Below, piece after piece: positions 6,229-7,338 of a stretch of DNA of 7,338 bases; the first letter of the stretch is position 1, and the number at the start of each line of letters is the position of its first letter. Position numbers and translations under genes: made by a program. The notes under the pieces were generated by a model. The model made no database searches and was not told the DNA's origin. It saw only the letters and a list, made by a program, of their open reading frames with translations. Source of the DNA: an uncultured Actinomycetes bacterium. Its GTDB lineage: Bacteria > Actinomycetota > Actinomycetes > S36-B12. The stretch spans positions 1 to 7,338 of the forward strand of contig CAJIYV010000001.1 of assembly GCA_905181745.1 (NCBI GenBank), given 5' to 3'.

Positions 6229-6951
6229 TTAAGTTCGATTGGCCTGTGATGTGTTGTCCGTATCGATGTTTCGCTGATCGGTGTTGCACTCCCAAATGAA
6301 TTCGAGTACTTCCGCCATGATTTCTCGGGCTTGTTGCTCCGCATCACCGACGTGCACTTTCAATGTTTTGTTCAGCACCAGGCCCAAAACGGTGTGCTCT
6401 GCGAGCAGCATCACCTGTTCATTATCTTGAGCAATGATTTCGATCAGAAAATGTCCTCGTCGTCGCGGCCGCAAACGCTTAATGAGATACAGCTTTTCTG
6501 CTCCCTGGATTTTCACGCGCAACTGATTAGTGGCAAATAGGGGATCGTGATCTAACACGGCCCTGTCGATTCCTAACGTACCCCGTGGGTGTGTTTGCAC
6601 CATGCGGTACACCGCAAGGATCAACCAGTTCACGTGGATCAACGAGTCGTAGGGAAGCTCCTTGGTTTTGATGGGGTCGACCGCAGAAAGTAATGACCTG
6701 GCCCCATCCACCGTGTATTCGTAAGTGAAGGAAACAGCACCGGCACCCGTTTTTTTTCTCGTGGGAGGGTAGACGACAGTGGACCGAGTGCCATCAGTGA
6801 GCCAGTGCCGACCGCGAGAATCTAGAGCAATCATCAGCGGTAAATGATTGCTGGGGTCAATCCCTACATAGTGGACTACCGGATTTCCACTGACATGCCC
6901 GCAGCTCACTCCACTCACAAGCGCCATCCTTTCCTGCGTCAAGATCACCAT
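6229..6951 (-). CDS. Conserved-looking hypothetical protein, family not recognised
   Basis: The protein has up to 240 residues and no clear signal peptide or membrane helix. The first part looks beta-rich (HYVGIDPSNHLPLMIALDSRG, about 27-47); the middle is mixed (YDSLIHVNWLILAVYRMV, 101-118). A basic patch follows at about 158-166 (KRLRPRRRG), and the tail is acidic and Asn-rich (CNTDQRNIDTDNTSQ). I cannot assign a family. The start is open: ATG at 6951 has no ribosome site. GTG at 6918 (residue 12) has AGGAAAGG 9 nt upstream and may be the true start, giving 229 residues. A run of eight A on the coding strand covers residues 65-68. It is transcribed divergently from the membrane protein at the right end. 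Confidence 0.7.
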   Translation of the reverse strand: MVILTQERMALVSGVSCGHVSGNPVVHYVGIDPSNHLPLMIALDSRGRHWLTDGTRSTVVYPPTRKKTGAGAVSFTYEYTVDGARSLLSAVDPIKTKELPYDSLIHVNWLILAVYRMVQTHPRGTLGIDRAVLDHDPLFATNQLRVKIQGAEKLYLIKRLRPRRRGHFLIEIIAQDNEQVMLLAEHTVLGLVLNKTLKVHVGDAEQQAREIMAEVLEFIWECNTDQRNIDTDNTSQANRT

Positions 6952-6955
6952 CTAG

Positions 6956-6970
6956 GAACTGCAGGTTCCA
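6956..6970. repeat. Short inverted repeat upstream of unknown gene
   Basis: GGAAC and GTTCC form a 5-bp inverted repeat around a 5-nt centre (TGCAG). It lies just ahead of the ATG at 6951 and 38-52 nt ahead of the alternative GTG at 6918, the second position fitting an operator. It could also be chance. Confidence 0.25.
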
Positions 6971-6999
6971 CGACCTACATATTCACATGTAAAAAATAC

Positions 7000-7018
7000 T
7001 GGCCTGAAAGACGGGCCA
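7000..7018. repeat. Inverted repeat in divergent intergenic region
   Basis: TGGCC (7000-7004) and GGCCA (7014-7018) can pair around a 9-nt loop, in the gap between the divergent unknown gene and the membrane protein gene. There is no U tract, so it is not a terminator; an operator is possible. Short arms keep confidence low. Confidence 0.2.
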
Positions 7019-7039
7019 CCCGAAAGTTGACCTATGGTC

Positions 7040-7045
7040 TACGCT
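7040..7045 (+). promoter_or_regulatory. Candidate -10 element (TANNNT) giving a leaderless mRNA
   Basis: TACGCT ends exactly 6 nt before the ATG at 7052, the same arrangement as before the coiled-coil gene. No Shine-Dalgarno site precedes that ATG. No -35 match is evident. Confidence 0.35.
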
Positions 7046-7051
7046 AGTGGC

Positions 7052-7338
7052 ATGGATTATAGCCTTGATAAAAATGCCGCTCAAGGCCCCGGCAAGGATT
7101 CACTCGATGGGGTGATCCTCGAGGAGGGCCGTGCCTCAGGTCGCGCGATTCTGGTCACGGTGGGTATCTGGTTCTCGGTCATTTTTGTCTTCGGTGTAAT
7201 CACATGGGTTCAAATCAGTGCATCCATTGCGCTTTTACTGACCCTGCTACTGCTGTTATTCCCGTTACTGAGCTTTCTGAATTGGGTGATGTTTCGTATA
7301 ACTATCGATTCAGAGAAGATCCAGTTGGTGCGGACTTT
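7052..7338 (+). CDS. Two-helix membrane protein, 3' end outside window (possible bacterial PH type)
   Basis: The visible 95 residues start with an acidic polar head (MDYSLDKNAAQGPGKDSLDG). Two membrane helices follow, at about 33-52 (ILVTVGIWFSVIFVFGVITW) and 55-78 (Leu-rich, ISASIALLLTLLLLLFPLLS). After them comes FRITIDSEKIQLVRTF, which resembles the first strands of the bacterial PH-like domains found after paired helices in small actinobacterial membrane proteins. That is a resemblance only, since the domain is cut by the window edge. ATG at 7052 is chosen because TANNNT lies 6 nt before it. The in-frame ATG at 7034 would add six residues and has only a weak GAAAG site. Confidence 0.72.
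   Translation, partial: MDYSLDKNAAQGPGKDSLDGVILEEGRASGRAILVTVGIWFSVIFVFGVITWVQISASIALLLTLLLLLFPLLSFLNWVMFRITIDSEKIQLVRT

Overview
This window carries part of a bacterial flagellar basal-body gene cluster on the minus strand, followed by a less familiar accessory region. The gene order flgB-flgC-fliE-fliF-fliG is clear from the proteins. G+C looks moderate, about half by eye. The host is most likely an actinomycetote with modest G+C. This rests on three things: a signal-less NlpC/P60 hydrolase with a RipA-like Cys-His-Glu triad beside flgB, a phosphotransferase-fold protein of the type common in actinobacteria, and two plus-strand genes that look leaderless. No rRNA or other phylogenetic marker is present, so the assignment is inference.

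Bases 1-3463 (minus strand) hold fliG (cut by the window edge), fliF, fliE, flgC and flgB. They are packed with gaps of 2-9 nt, and fliE and fliF overlap by 4 nt, so they should be one transcript read from about 3540 leftward. They encode the proximal rod (FlgB, FlgC), the rod/MS-ring adapter (FliE), the MS ring (FliF) and the C-ring rotor protein bound to it (FliG).

Bases 3611-5508 (minus strand) hold two further genes pointing the same way. One is an NlpC/P60 peptidoglycan hydrolase with no signal peptide, probably the local counterpart of FlgJ's wall-opening activity. The other is a 380-residue aminoglycoside-phosphotransferase-fold protein that has lost both of its catalytic aspartates. 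Sites resembling flagellar sigma-28 promoters, all with 15-nt spacers, lie upstream of flgB, of the hydrolase and of the phosphotransferase-like gene. If real, they place the degenerate kinase in the flagellar regulon.

Bases 5509-7338 hold a divergent small membrane protein, a membrane-anchored coiled-coil protein, a convergent 240-residue protein I do not recognise, and the start of a two-helix membrane protein that runs off the window. No tRNA, rRNA, CRISPR array, transposase or convincing terminator was seen, and no stretch above 300 bases lacks a gene. The most unusual item is the pseudokinase-like gene in the flagellar cluster.
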